DNA of 64,000 bases, taken from positions 1-64,000 of the forward strand of contig DATLLJ010000035.1 in assembly GCA_035537875.1 (NCBI GenBank), written 5' to 3'. The DNA comes from DATLLJ01 sp035537875. Lineage in GTDB: Bacteria > Acidobacteriota > Vicinamibacteria > Vicinamibacterales > CAVVIG01. The stretch's first letter is position 1. Every line of letters starts with the position of its first letter. The notes under the pieces are model-generated. The model had not been told where the DNA came from and made no database searches. It worked only from the letters and a program-made list of their open reading frames with translations. The position numbers and the translations under genes were made by a program. Shown in pieces: positions 1 through 7,286 of the stretch.

Positions 1-1269
1 CTGAAGTCAACCGACTGCGTCACCGGTGCCACCGCGCTCACCCGCGCCTCCGACGGCACCCTCGAAACCCTCAGTCAACTCGGTCACCCCCCTGACACCG
101 CCTCCCCCGACCTCTACCGGCTCGTCGTCGGCACCCGGCACGACAAGACCATCGAAATTCTCGCCTCCCCCACACCGGGGCTCGAGTCGCTCGCCACCCT
201 GAACTCGCTGCTCCTCCTGCTCGCCACCATTCGCGACCTCGAACGCGCCCGCATCGAACGCGAGGAGCGCGCCACCCTGTGGCCAGTCGACGAGCTGCCC
301 ATCGGTCACGACGGCGCCGTCACGGTCGGCCACATGCGCGAGACCATGGCCCTGGCCAAAAAGGTCGCCAACGCGAACGTCAGCGTGCTCATCACCGGCG
401 AAAGCGGCACCGGCAAAGAAGTCGTCGCCCGAGCCATTCATGCCCACTCGAGCCGCGCCCAGAAGCCCTTCATCCCCTTCAACTGCACCGCCGTGCCTCG
501 CGAAATGCTCGAAAGCCAGCTCTTCGGCTACCGGCGCGGCGCGTTCACGGGCGCCGACCGCGACCATCCCGGCGTCATCCGCAGCGCCCGCGACGGCACC
601 CTCTTCCTCGACGAAATCGGCGACATGAGCCCCGAACTCCAGCCCAAACTGCTCCGCTTCCTCGAGTCCGGCGAAATCTGCCCCCTCGGCGAAGCGAACC
701 CCTTCGTCGTCAACGTCCGCGTCGTCGCCGCCACGAACTCGAGGCTCGAGGACCTGGTCAAGGAAGGCCGATTCCGGGAAGACCTGTTCTATCGCCTCAA
801 CGTGATCCGACTCTCGCTGAAACCCCTTCGCGATCGGCGCGACGAGGTGCCTACCCTGATCAACTACTTCCTGATTCGAGCCTCCGAGGAATTCGGCAAG
901 AGCCACGTCCGCCTCACCGAGGAGACGATGGAACGTCTGGCCCTCTATCCCTGGCCGGGGAACGTGCGGCAGCTTCAGAACGAAATCCGGCGAATGGTGG
1001 CACTCGCCGAGTCAGGCTCGCTCCTCCCACCGACTACGCTGTCGGCTGACATCCTGACCCACACGGTCGGGCTCAATTCGGGAGGATCGACCACTGGCGA
1101 ACCGGACCCCTCCATGACTGGCAAACTGAACCCGGCGCTCACCCGCATCGAGCGCGAGATGATCAAATGCGCGCTCCGGGAGCACGACGGCAAGGTCGAG
1201 GCCGCCGCCAAGGCCCTCGGAATTTCACGAAAGGGCCTCTACCTGAAACGCCAGCGCCTGGGTCTGTGA
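1..1269 (+). CDS. Sigma-54-dependent transcriptional activator (5' end cut by window)
   Basis: The frame is open from base 1, so the gene starts outside the window; 422 residues are visible. The central AAA+ domain shows Walker A GESGTGKE (about residue 133), the sigma-54 contact loop GAFTGA (about 180) and Walker B GTLFLDEIGDM. The C-terminus ends in a Fis-type helix-turn-helix (VEAAAKALGISRKGLYLKR). About 110 residues lie before the AAA+ domain and may be the end of a GAF-like sensory domain; no receiver aspartate is visible in this part. The family hydrolyses ATP to open promoters bound by sigma-54 RNA polymerase. Target genes cannot be inferred from this window. The last 45 bases overlap the convergent small HTH gene. 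Confidence 0.93.
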   Translation: MKSTDCVTGATALTRASDGTLETLSQLGHPPDTASPDLYRLVVGTRHDKTIEILASPTPGLESLATLNSLLLLLATIRDLERARIEREERATLWPVDELPIGHDGAVTVGHMRETMALAKKVANANVSVLITGESGTGKEVVARAIHAHSSRAQKPFIPFNCTAVPREMLESQLFGYRRGAFTGADRDHPGVIRSARDGTLFLDEIGDMSPELQPKLLRFLESGEICPLGEANPFVVNVRVVAATNSRLEDLVKEGRFREDLFYRLNVIRLSLKPLRDRRDEVPTLINYFLIRASEEFGKSHVRLTEETMERLALYPWPGNVRQLQNEIRRMVALAESGSLLPPTTLSADILTHTVGLNSGGSTTGEPDPSMTGKLNPALTRIEREMIKCALREHDGKVEAAAKALGISRKGLYLKRQRLGL

Positions 1270-1491
1270 CGCTGCCCGTCGGGCGGCCCGCTTGGCCTCC
1301 CGCTCGCGCAGCAGCGCCTCGATCGACTCCAACAGGATTCGCTGCGAACCCCCGCGCGTGCGAATGGTCCGGAGTCGCCCCTCACGAATCCGGTAATAAA
1401 CCGTCCGCCGCGACACGCCGAGCAGCGCCGCCGCATCATCCACGAACACGCTGCGACGAACGAGCGGAACCGGACTTGACAGCTCGGACAC
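1225..1491 (-). CDS. Excisionase/MerR-type helix-turn-helix DNA-binding protein
   Basis: An 88-residue protein with one recognisable domain: FVDDAAALLGVSRRTVYYRI followed by a basic wing region and a recognition segment ending LESIEALLRERE. This matches the small 'DNA-binding, excisionase family' HTH fold related to MerR. The C-terminal third is Arg/Ala rich and probably disordered. It converges on and overlaps the sigma-54 activator by 45 bases and diverges from mntH. There is no integrase or other mobile-element gene nearby, so it is more likely a stand-alone regulator than a true excisionase. Its target is unknown. Confidence 0.72.
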   Translation of the reverse strand: MSELSSPVPLVRRSVFVDDAAALLGVSRRTVYYRIREGRLRTIRTRGGSQRILLESIEALLREREAKRAARRAASQTQALAFQVEALS

Positions 1492-1547
1492 ATCCCACGG
1501 CGTGGCAAGGCCGATACCAGCGTGTGATGCGAGGAAACATCAGCAAG

Positions 1548-1609
1548 ATCCTCAGAAGTGATTGTGAGGATGTTACTTGTGTCGATGGAACGCCGGGTAG
1601 GATCTACCC
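1548..1609 (+). promoter_or_regulatory. Two inverted repeats upstream of mntH
   Basis: In the divergent gap (1492-1729) between the HTH gene and mntH are two inverted repeats: ATCCTCA at 1548-1554 with TGAGGAT at 1565-1571, and GGGTAG at 1595-1600 with CTACCC at 1604-1609 around a 3-base centre. They could be operators for a metal-dependent repressor, or RNA hairpins if transcription starts upstream of them. Neither matches a site I can name. Confidence 0.35.
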
Positions 1610-1670
1610 AAAGGGAAGAGGGTTCCCGCCCGGACCTCGGCCGAAGGATGCACTCTCAGCGACGCCGTAC

Positions 1671-1699
1671 GTGAACCCCAGGCGAAAGCCCGGTACAAT
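1671..1699 (+). promoter_or_regulatory. Possible mntH promoter
   Basis: TACAAT at 1694-1699 resembles a -10 box, with a weak -35 (GTGAAC, 1671-1676) 17 bases upstream. The implied start near 1706 gives a 5' leader of about 24 bases before the ATG at 1730. Confidence 0.4.
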
Positions 1700-1729
1700 T
1701 CAACGACTTTGATGGGTCAAACTTAGGGC

Positions 1730-3070
1730 ATGGCCACCGAACTCCAGCCGCAAAGGCCGGGTGGTTGGCGAGCACCGTCACCGACCGTCAGCCTCCCGGA
1801 AGTCCACGGCTCCATCGCCATCCCGCAGGGCGCGAGCTTCTGGCGCAAGATGTTCGCCTTCGCCGGCCCGGGCTATCTCGTCGCCGTCGGGTACATGGAT
1901 CCGGGGAACTGGGCGACCGACCTCGCCGGCGGCGCGCGTTACGGCTACACGCTGCTCAGCGTGATCCTTGTCTCGAACGTGATGGCGATCGTGCTCCAAT
2001 CGCTGGCGGCGCGCCTCGGGATCGCCAGCGGCCGCGATCTGGCGCAGGCGTGCCGCGACAGCTACTCGAAACCGACGACGATTGCGCTCTGGGTGCTGTG
2101 CGAGATCGCGATTGCGGCGTGTGACCTGGCCGAGGTCATCGGTTCGGCCATCGCCCTGAACCTGCTCTTCGGCTTGCCGCTCATCTGGGGGGTCATCCTC
2201 ACGGCGCTCGACGTTCTCGTGATTCTGTTCCTCCAGCATCGGGGTTTCCGCTACGTCGAGGCTCTCGTCGTCATGTTGATCCTCGTCATCGCCGGATCGT
2301 TCGCCGTCGAATTGTGGCTGTCCCGGCCCGATCCGCTGGGCGTCGCCACCGGTTTTTTTCCGACCGCCGAGATTCTCAGGAATCCGGACATGCTCTACAT
2401 CGCCATCGGCATCCTCGGCGCCACCGTGATGCCCCACAACCTGTACCTTCACTCGTCGATTGTTCAAACGAGGAAATATAGCGATTCGCTCGAGAGCAAA
2501 CGCGAGGCGATTCGTTTCGCCACGATCGATTCATCCTTTGCGCTCATGTTCGCCCTTTTCATCAACGCCGCCATACTCGTCATGGCGGCGGCGACCTTCA
2601 ACGGGACGCCTTACGAGTCGGTGGCCGAAATCGGCGACGCCTATCTGCTGCTCTCGCCCCTTCTGGGAACCACCATGGCGAGCGTGCTGTTCGCGGTGGC
2701 GCTGCTCTGCTCGGGCCAGAACGCGACGCTGACCGGCACGCTGGCAGGTCAGATCGTCATGGAGGGATTCATCAACCTGCGGCTCAGGCCGTGGCTGCGC
2801 CGCCTCATCACGCGGGTCCTGGCGATCATCCCGGCGGTCATCGTCATCGCCATCTACGGCGACGCGGGGACCGGCCCGCTGCTGATCCTCAGCCAGGTAA
2901 TCCTGAGCCTGCAGCTGCCCTTCGCGGTCTTCCCGCTCGTCGCCTTCACCGGGAACAGCGCGAAGATGGGGGCGTTTGTCGCGCCGCCGCTGCTGCGGAC
3001 GGTGGCGTGGACGATGGCGTGTGTCATCCTCATGCTGAATGTGATACTGCTCTACCAGACGATGACGTGA
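1730..3070 (+). CDS. mntH: NRAMP-family divalent metal (Mn2+/Fe2+) transporter
   Basis: A 446-residue, strongly hydrophobic protein with about 11 membrane segments. The NRAMP metal-site motifs are present: DPGNWATD in the first helix (residues 57-64) and MPHNLYLHS in the sixth (from residue 234). The family couples inward transport of Mn2+ or Fe2+ to protons at the inner membrane. The N-terminal 35 residues are hydrophilic. The start at 1730 is the first ATG and precedes the conserved part; the Shine-Dalgarno is poor (TAGGGC). A universal stress protein gene follows 33 bases downstream on the same strand, suggesting co-transcription. Whether Mn or Fe is preferred cannot be read from sequence. 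Confidence 0.92.
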   Translation: MATELQPQRPGGWRAPSPTVSLPEVHGSIAIPQGASFWRKMFAFAGPGYLVAVGYMDPGNWATDLAGGARYGYTLLSVILVSNVMAIVLQSLAARLGIASGRDLAQACRDSYSKPTTIALWVLCEIAIAACDLAEVIGSAIALNLLFGLPLIWGVILTALDVLVILFLQHRGFRYVEALVVMLILVIAGSFAVELWLSRPDPLGVATGFFPTAEILRNPDMLYIAIGILGATVMPHNLYLHSSIVQTRKYSDSLESKREAIRFATIDSSFALMFALFINAAILVMAAATFNGTPYESVAEIGDAYLLLSPLLGTTMASVLFAVALLCSGQNATLTGTLAGQIVMEGFINLRLRPWLRRLITRVLAIIPAVIVIAIYGDAGTGPLLILSQVILSLQLPFAVFPLVAFTGNSAKMGAFVAPPLLRTVAWTMACVILMLNVILLYQTMT

Positions 3071-3103
3071 TCGCCTGGCGGCAGGGGCTGAAAGCTGAGG
3101 GGT

Positions 3104-3526
3104 ATGTACCACCGCATCCTGGTTGCTATCGAGAACTCGGCGGCCGACCGCACGATTCTCGATCACATTTCGCAGCTGGCAGGCTTGACCAATGCCAAGC
3201 TGTTGCTCGTCCATGTGGCGGACGGGTGGGCGGCCCGTCATTTCGACGATCTGAAGCTGCGCGAGTCGGAGGAGATGACGACCGATCGCGCCTACCTCGA
3301 AGGGCTGCAGGCCGAGCTCACCGCACGAGGGTTTTCCGTGGAAACGTTCCTGGCGCGCGGCGATCCTGCGACGGAGCTGATCAGAACGGCCGAAAGCCAG
3401 AACGCCGACTTGATTGCGATGTCCACCCATGGGCACCGCTTCCTCTCAGACCTGCTGTTCGGGGCCACGGCCGATCGCGTGCGTCACCTTGTCAAGATTC
3501 CAGTGCTGCTGCTCCGGGCGCCGTGA
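3104..3526 (+). CDS. Universal stress protein, UspA family
   Basis: A single Usp domain of 140 residues. It begins MYHRILVAIENS, the usual first strand with the nucleotide-contact residue, and ends with the segment STHGHRFLSDLLFGATADRV, which occupies the position of the G-2x-G-9x-G ATP-binding motif but is a divergent version. It is a soluble cytoplasmic protein. Location 33 bases after mntH suggests co-expression; pairing of Usp domains with membrane transporters is common, and some transporters carry a fused Usp domain. A role in modulating the transporter is inference only. Confidence 0.88.
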   Translation: MYHRILVAIENSAADRTILDHISQLAGLTNAKLLLVHVADGWAARHFDDLKLRESEEMTTDRAYLEGLQAELTARGFSVETFLARGDPATELIRTAESQNADLIAMSTHGHRFLSDLLFGATADRVRHLVKIPVLLLRAP

Positions 3527-3532
3527 AGCGGT

Positions 3533-4444
3533 TCAACTCAGCGACCGGTCCTTGATCTTCTCGAGAATCCTCAGAGGCGATCGGTGCGGTTGCAGCATCG
3601 CCTCCACGGGCAGCAACAGAGTCTGTTCGAGCTGATATTGCCCGGCCATCGCGGCATGGCTCACGCAGTCGGTGAAGGCGATCCACGTCGAACCCGCGGC
3701 AAAGTCGATCGGCGTCTGCGCGGCGTGCTTCTGGTACTCGAGATCCGCTTTCATGCGGTCGTGAAGCTGCAGCATCAGCGCGTCGTACGGCGATCGCCGT
3801 GTCTTGGTGATGCCGCTCAGCCGCAGCAGTTCGAGCGTGAACGGCAGCGGGATGCGCAGTCGATCGGCGAATCTCCCGGCGACCTGTTCGAATGGCTCGC
3901 CGAGTCTCCACGATCTCACGCGGCCTTCCGGGTTCACGTTGGTGAACACGCGAAGGATGCGACGACCCTGCACCGGCGTCGCCGGGAAGCTGTCGATGTG
4001 CAGCCGTGTATCGTCATGGCGCCACGTCGTTTGGCGTCCGGCGATCTCGGCCGGCCTGAAGCTGGCGCGCGCGCGTTGGACACGCCCTCGATACTGAGGA
4101 CACAGCGAGTCCACGAGCGCGGACGCTGACTCGCTGAAGCGCCGCAGCATCGTCGTCAAGCCCGGCCCGGGAGAAGAGGCTCCGCCGACGCGCCCTGTCG
4201 CCGGATCGAAGCTCACGTTCTTGGCGACGGCTATGGACGGCGTAAAACAGCTGTGCTCGGTCGCCAGGGTTTCGAATTCCAGCTCAGGCAGCAGCAGGAG
4301 TGCGCCCGACTCGAGCGCACCGGCGGCGTCTGTTGAGCTCACGCTCGAGCGGTGCTCATCCGTCCATTCCCGACGATTGATTCGGAGAACCATTGAACCT
4401 GGAGAGTCTCGCACACTCGCAGCCACGAGGCACGCGTCGTGCAC
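3533..4444 (-). CDS. Kdo hydroxylase-like Fe(II)/2-oxoglutarate oxygenase
   Basis: A 303-residue protein resembling the Kdo hydroxylase (KdoO) family, which hydroxylates 3-deoxy-D-manno-octulosonic acid in lipopolysaccharide. The iron-binding His-x-Asp is seen in TRLHIDSFPATP, followed by ILRVFTNVNPEGRVR; a later His (CVSHAAMAG) is a candidate third ligand. An internal ATG at 4393 (MVLRINRREW) is an alternative start that would remove 17 residues. It ends seven bases from the usp stop (convergent) and diverges from the L,D-transpeptidase, so envelope genes are grouped here. Its presence fits a Gram-negative cell with LPS. Assignment is by recalled motif pattern; substrate not proven. Confidence 0.7.
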   Translation of the reverse strand: MHDACLVAASVRDSPGSMVLRINRREWTDEHRSSVSSTDAAGALESGALLLLPELEFETLATEHSCFTPSIAVAKNVSFDPATGRVGGASSPGPGLTTMLRRFSESASALVDSLCPQYRGRVQRARASFRPAEIAGRQTTWRHDDTRLHIDSFPATPVQGRRILRVFTNVNPEGRVRSWRLGEPFEQVAGRFADRLRIPLPFTLELLRLSGITKTRRSPYDALMLQLHDRMKADLEYQKHAAQTPIDFAAGSTWIAFTDCVSHAAMAGQYQLEQTLLLPVEAMLQPHRSPLRILEKIKDRSLS

Positions 4445-4464
4445 CCTTCGAGCATCGGACCTCT

Positions 4465-5430
4465 ATGGCTCAGATGTCGCGCCTCGTCTGTATCACGCTG
4501 ACGACCCTCACGCTCGCCACGACGGCTGCCGCACAGCGCCGGCCGCGGCCGGCCACACTGCGGTGTGGGGACGTGATCGGTTTCCAGGTCCTGCTCGCGA
4601 GGCAAGGGTTTTCTCCCGGGGTGATCGACGGCCTCGCGGGCAGGAACCTGGAACGGGCGCTCGCGGCGTTCCAGGGCTCGCGCGGGCTCACGGCCACGGG
4701 GAACCTGGATTGCGCGACGTGGGACGCTCTCGGCGGCGACGCCGCAGCTCCGACCGTCGTGCCTTACCGGATCACGTCAGCCGACGCCAGCGGTCCGTTC
4801 GCCAAAGAGATTCCGGCGTCGCTGCAGGAACAGGCGGCTCTTCCCTCGTTGGACTACACGTCTCTGACCGAAGCCCTGGCCGAACGATTCCACACGTCAC
4901 CTGCGCTGTTGGTGCGCTTGAATCCGAATGTCGCCATCGCCGCGAACACAGAAATTCAAGTACCCGCCGTCGAGCCATTCGATGCACGCGGCTCGAAGCC
5001 GCAGACCGACGCATCGGCACGAGGCGTCACCGTGGTCGTAACGAGAAACGAGTCGTCGGTGCGCGTCTCCCGCGGCGACGGAACGCTGGTATTCTTCGCG
5101 CCGGTTACCACCGGAAGCGAACACGATCCGCTGCCGGTCGGTGACTGGAAGGTGACCGGCGTGAGCTGGATGCCACCGTTCCACTACAACCCAGATCTTT
5201 TCTGGGACGCGAAGCCAACCGACTCCAAGGCGATGCTCAAGTCCGGACCCAACAGTCCCGTCGGCGTGGTCTGGATCGATCTCGACGTCGAGCATTACGG
5301 CATCCACGGCACGCCCGAGCCGACGCGGGTCGGCCACGCCGAATCGCATGGCTGCGTGCGTCTGACGAACTGGGATGCGGCAAAGTTGGCGGCCCTCGTC
5401 GCTCCCGGCACAAAGGTCCAGCTCCGATGA
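4465..5430 (+). CDS. Secreted L,D-transpeptidase with peptidoglycan-binding domain
   Basis: The chosen start (4465) gives a clean signal peptide, MAQMSRLVCITLTTLTLA ending TTAAAQ; an upstream in-frame ATG at 4393 would spoil it. After the signal come a PG_binding_1 domain (GFQVLLARQGFSPGVIDG ... AFQGSRGL), a LysM-like segment, and a YkuD catalytic domain with the motif HGTPEPTRVGHAESHGCVRL, which includes the catalytic Cys in SHGCVR. The family cross-links peptidoglycan stem peptides (3-3 links) or attaches proteins to them in the periplasm. It overlaps the next gene by four bases (ATGA), so the two are translationally coupled. 321 residues, normal for the family. Confidence 0.93.
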   Translation: MAQMSRLVCITLTTLTLATTAAAQRRPRPATLRCGDVIGFQVLLARQGFSPGVIDGLAGRNLERALAAFQGSRGLTATGNLDCATWDALGGDAAAPTVVPYRITSADASGPFAKEIPASLQEQAALPSLDYTSLTEALAERFHTSPALLVRLNPNVAIAANTEIQVPAVEPFDARGSKPQTDASARGVTVVVTRNESSVRVSRGDGTLVFFAPVTTGSEHDPLPVGDWKVTGVSWMPPFHYNPDLFWDAKPTDSKAMLKSGPNSPVGVVWIDLDVEHYGIHGTPEPTRVGHAESHGCVRLTNWDAAKLAALVAPGTKVQLR

Positions 5431-6122
5431 GACGCAGGAGGGATCAACGCAATCGGCTGATCCCGGCAGTGGCGACGGCGTTCGTCGTCGGCGGCCTGAC
5501 TGGGTGGTGGCTCAAGTCCGGAGCTCCCCTGCCGGCCGTGACGGAGACGGTCCATTCCGAAGCTGATCGGGGACTGAACCTCGATTTGGAGCGTGGCCGC
5601 GCTCCGGCGGTCGCTGCGACGACCGGTGAACCGCTCGTCGGCCCCACGCCGCCTTCGGCCGGAAGTGTCCTGGGCGAGCTCCGACGCCGCGATCTGCACG
5701 TGCCGATCGACGATGCCGAGGTGCGATCCTGGCAGGGCGGTTTTGCCGAGCGCCGTGACCGCGGAAGTCGCGCTCACGAAGCCGTCGATATTCTGGCGCC
5801 CCGCCACACGCCGGTTCACGCAGTCGAGGACGGCACGATTGCCAAGCTCTTTACCAGCAAGGCCGGCGGCATCACCGTCTATCAGTTCGACCCGACCAGA
5901 CGGTTCTGCTATTACTACGCCCACTTGCAGCGCTACGCCCCAGGGCTGCGGGAAGGGCAACAGATCTCACAGGGGGACGTCATCGGCTATGTGGGCACGA
6001 CCGGAAATGCCTCCCCGAACACGCCGCATCTGCACTTTGCCGTCTTCGAGCTGAGCGACAAGCAACAATGGTGGAAGGGACGCGCCATCGACCCCTATCT
6101 GGTGTTCGAAGGGCGGCCGTAG
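5427..6122 (+). CDS. M23-family (LytM) peptidoglycan endopeptidase
   Basis: 231 residues: short basic N-terminus, one membrane anchor (LIPAVATAFVVGGLTGWWL), a linker, and a LytM metallopeptidase domain. Zinc-site motifs are visible as HEAVD (H-x3-D) and HLHF near the C-terminus. The family cleaves peptide cross-bridges in peptidoglycan, or regulates other hydrolases when degenerate; here both motifs look intact, so it is probably active. The start overlaps the transpeptidase stop (ATGA). A cross-linker and a cross-link cutter made from one mRNA suggests coordinated wall remodelling. Confidence 0.92.
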   Translation: MRRRRDQRNRLIPAVATAFVVGGLTGWWLKSGAPLPAVTETVHSEADRGLNLDLERGRAPAVAATTGEPLVGPTPPSAGSVLGELRRRDLHVPIDDAEVRSWQGGFAERRDRGSRAHEAVDILAPRHTPVHAVEDGTIAKLFTSKAGGITVYQFDPTRRFCYYYAHLQRYAPGLREGQQISQGDVIGYVGTTGNASPNTPHLHFAVFELSDKQQWWKGRAIDPYLVFEGRP

Positions 6123-6123
6123 C

Positions 6124-6143
6124 ACTTTCGTGAGACTTTCGTG
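6124..6143 (+). repeat. Direct repeat upstream of the cys promoter
   Basis: ACTTTCGTG occurs at 6124-6132 and again at 6135-6143, offset by 11 bases, about one helical turn. It lies just upstream of the -35 box of the cys leader, where an activator would bind. The identity of such a regulator is unknown. Confidence 0.5.
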
Positions 6144-6148
6144 TCGGT

Positions 6149-6177
6149 TTGACGCCGGGGCGGAGATAGGGTGAAAT
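6149..6177 (+). promoter_or_regulatory. Predicted promoter of the cys leader
   Basis: TTGACG (6149-6154) and TGAAAT (6172-6177) are separated by 17 bases and match the sigma-70 boxes at 5/6 and 4/6 positions. Transcription would begin around 6184-6186, at or next to the ATG of the leader peptide. Confidence 0.5.
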
Positions 6178-6185
6178 AGAAGTTC

Positions 6186-6266
6186 ATGCTCAACGGTTGC
6201 GGGCGGCTGTGCGCGTGTTGTTGTACCAGGACCCAACAGGTCCCTGCGCCCAGATCTCGCCGTTGA
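6186..6266 (+). CDS. Cysteine-rich leader peptide of cysDNH (26 aa)
   Basis: A short reading frame starting ATG at 6186 and stopping TGA at 6264-6266 encodes 26 residues beginning MLNGCGRLCACCC. Five of residues 5 to 13 are Cys, including a run of three. It lies between a predicted promoter and an intrinsic terminator that abuts cysD. This is the layout of a cysteine-responsive attenuator: ribosome progress through the Cys codons would report charged tRNA-Cys. Polycysteine leader peptides ahead of sulfur genes are known from mycobacteria, where they are leaderless; here the predicted transcription start also falls at the ATG. A 5-bp hairpin (6229-6243) begins 5 bases after the last Cys codon of the run. 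Function is inferred; the peptide itself is read directly. Confidence 0.65.
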   Translation: MLNGCGRLCACCCTRTQQVPAPRSRR

Positions 6267-6304
6267 CGCCATACGTACTCTGAAACGCGCAACACGGAGA
6301 TTTG

Positions 6305-6341
6305 AAAGCCCGGGACCAACATCCCGGGCTTTTCTGTTTTT
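6305..6341 (+). terminator. Intrinsic terminator/attenuator abutting cysD
   Basis: AGCCCGGGA (6307-6315) pairs perfectly with TCCCGGGCT (6322-6330) across a six-base loop, followed by TTTCTGTTTTT up to base 6341. The cysD ATG begins at 6342, so the U-tract occupies the ribosome-binding region. It can act only as a regulated terminator for cysDNH or as a translational sequester. A possible upstream stem (6251-6258 with 6297-6304, 8 bp including one G-U pair) begins inside the leader reading frame. Confidence 0.85.
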
Positions 6342-7286
6342 ATGAGCACTCTGACCGATACCCCCCGTGCCGTTCGACCGGTTCTCCCCAGCCTCGACCA
6401 TCTTCGGGTGCTCGAGGCGGAAAGCATGCACATCTTCCGGGAGGTCGTCGCCGAATTCGAGCGGCCGGTCATGTTGTATTCGATCGGCAAGGATTCGTCC
6501 GTGCTGCTGCGACTTGCGCAGAAAGCCTTCTATCCAGGGCCGATTCCCTTTCCGCTGCTGCACATCGACACCACGTACAAGTTCCGCGAGATGATCGACT
6601 TTCGCGACTCGTACACGCGGCAGATCGGCGCGCGCCTGATCGTTCACACCAACGAGGAAGCCATCGCGGAAGGTGCGCAGCCCTTCATCCTGGGCACGCA
6701 ACGCTGCTGCGGGCTGCTCAAAACGAAGTCGCTGCTCGACGCGCTCGAGGCGGGCGGATACGACGCGGCCTTCGGAGGCGCGCGGCGGGACGAAGAACGG
6801 TCCCGGGCCAAGGAACGGATTTTTTCCCTGCGCGACGCCAAGGGCCAGTGGGATCCCAAGAATCAACGTCCCGAGCTGTGGAACCTGCTGAACGGCCGCG
6901 TGCGGCCGGGTGAGAGCATCCGCGTGTTCCCGCTGTCGAACTGGACCGAGCTCGACGTGTGGAACTACATCAAGGTGGAGAACATCCCGATCGTGCCGCT
7001 GTATTTCGCCAAGGATCGCGAGGTCATCGTCCGCGGCAACTCGCTGCTCATGCTCGAACAGCCGTTCGTGCCGCTGCTACCTGGCGAAAAGCCGCAGCTC
7101 GTCAGGTGCCGCATGCGGTCGCTGGGCTGTTCTCCCTGCACCGGCGCGGTGCGATCGGATGCGGATACGGTGGAAAAGATCATCGCCGAGCTGATCGTCA
7201 CCAAGCACAGCGAGCGCCAGCTTCGGGTCATCGACCACGATCAGGATGGCTCGATGGAAGTGAAGAAGCGCGAGGGCTACTTCTGA
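6342..7286 (+). CDS. cysD: Sulfate adenylyltransferase small subunit
   Basis: 314 residues with the PP-loop motif SIGKDSS and strong similarity along its length to CysD (HIDTTYKFREMIDFRD, AFGGARRDEERSRAKER, SLGCSPCTGAV). With CysN it makes adenosine 5'-phosphosulfate from ATP and sulfate in the cytoplasm. First gene of cysD-cysN-cysH; its stop overlaps the cysN start (TGATG). There is no normal Shine-Dalgarno because a terminator U-tract runs into the ATG, which supports regulated read-through. Confidence 0.96.
   Translation: MSTLTDTPRAVRPVLPSLDHLRVLEAESMHIFREVVAEFERPVMLYSIGKDSSVLLRLAQKAFYPGPIPFPLLHIDTTYKFREMIDFRDSYTRQIGARLIVHTNEEAIAEGAQPFILGTQRCCGLLKTKSLLDALEAGGYDAAFGGARRDEERSRAKERIFSLRDAKGQWDPKNQRPELWNLLNGRVRPGESIRVFPLSNWTELDVWNYIKVENIPIVPLYFAKDREVIVRGNSLLMLEQPFVPLLPGEKPQLVRCRMRSLGCSPCTGAVRSDADTVEKIIAELIVTKHSERQLRVIDHDQDGSMEVKKREGYF

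Noticed and set aside
1225..1491. Sign of an integrated mobile element near the excisionase-like gene
   Set aside because: No integrase, attachment repeats or tRNA gene is present; the HTH family also includes ordinary regulators.
1611..1670. Glycine- or manganese-riboswitch-like words in the mntH leader (CCGAAGGATGCA, CTCTCAGCG)
   Set aside because: The required paired elements of either RNA could not be drawn, so no riboswitch is claimed.
6209..6283. A GTG-started 24-residue frame in the cys leader
   Set aside because: It overlaps the polycysteine frame, starts with GTG, has no ribosome site and only one Cys, so it is less likely to be the regulatory peptide.
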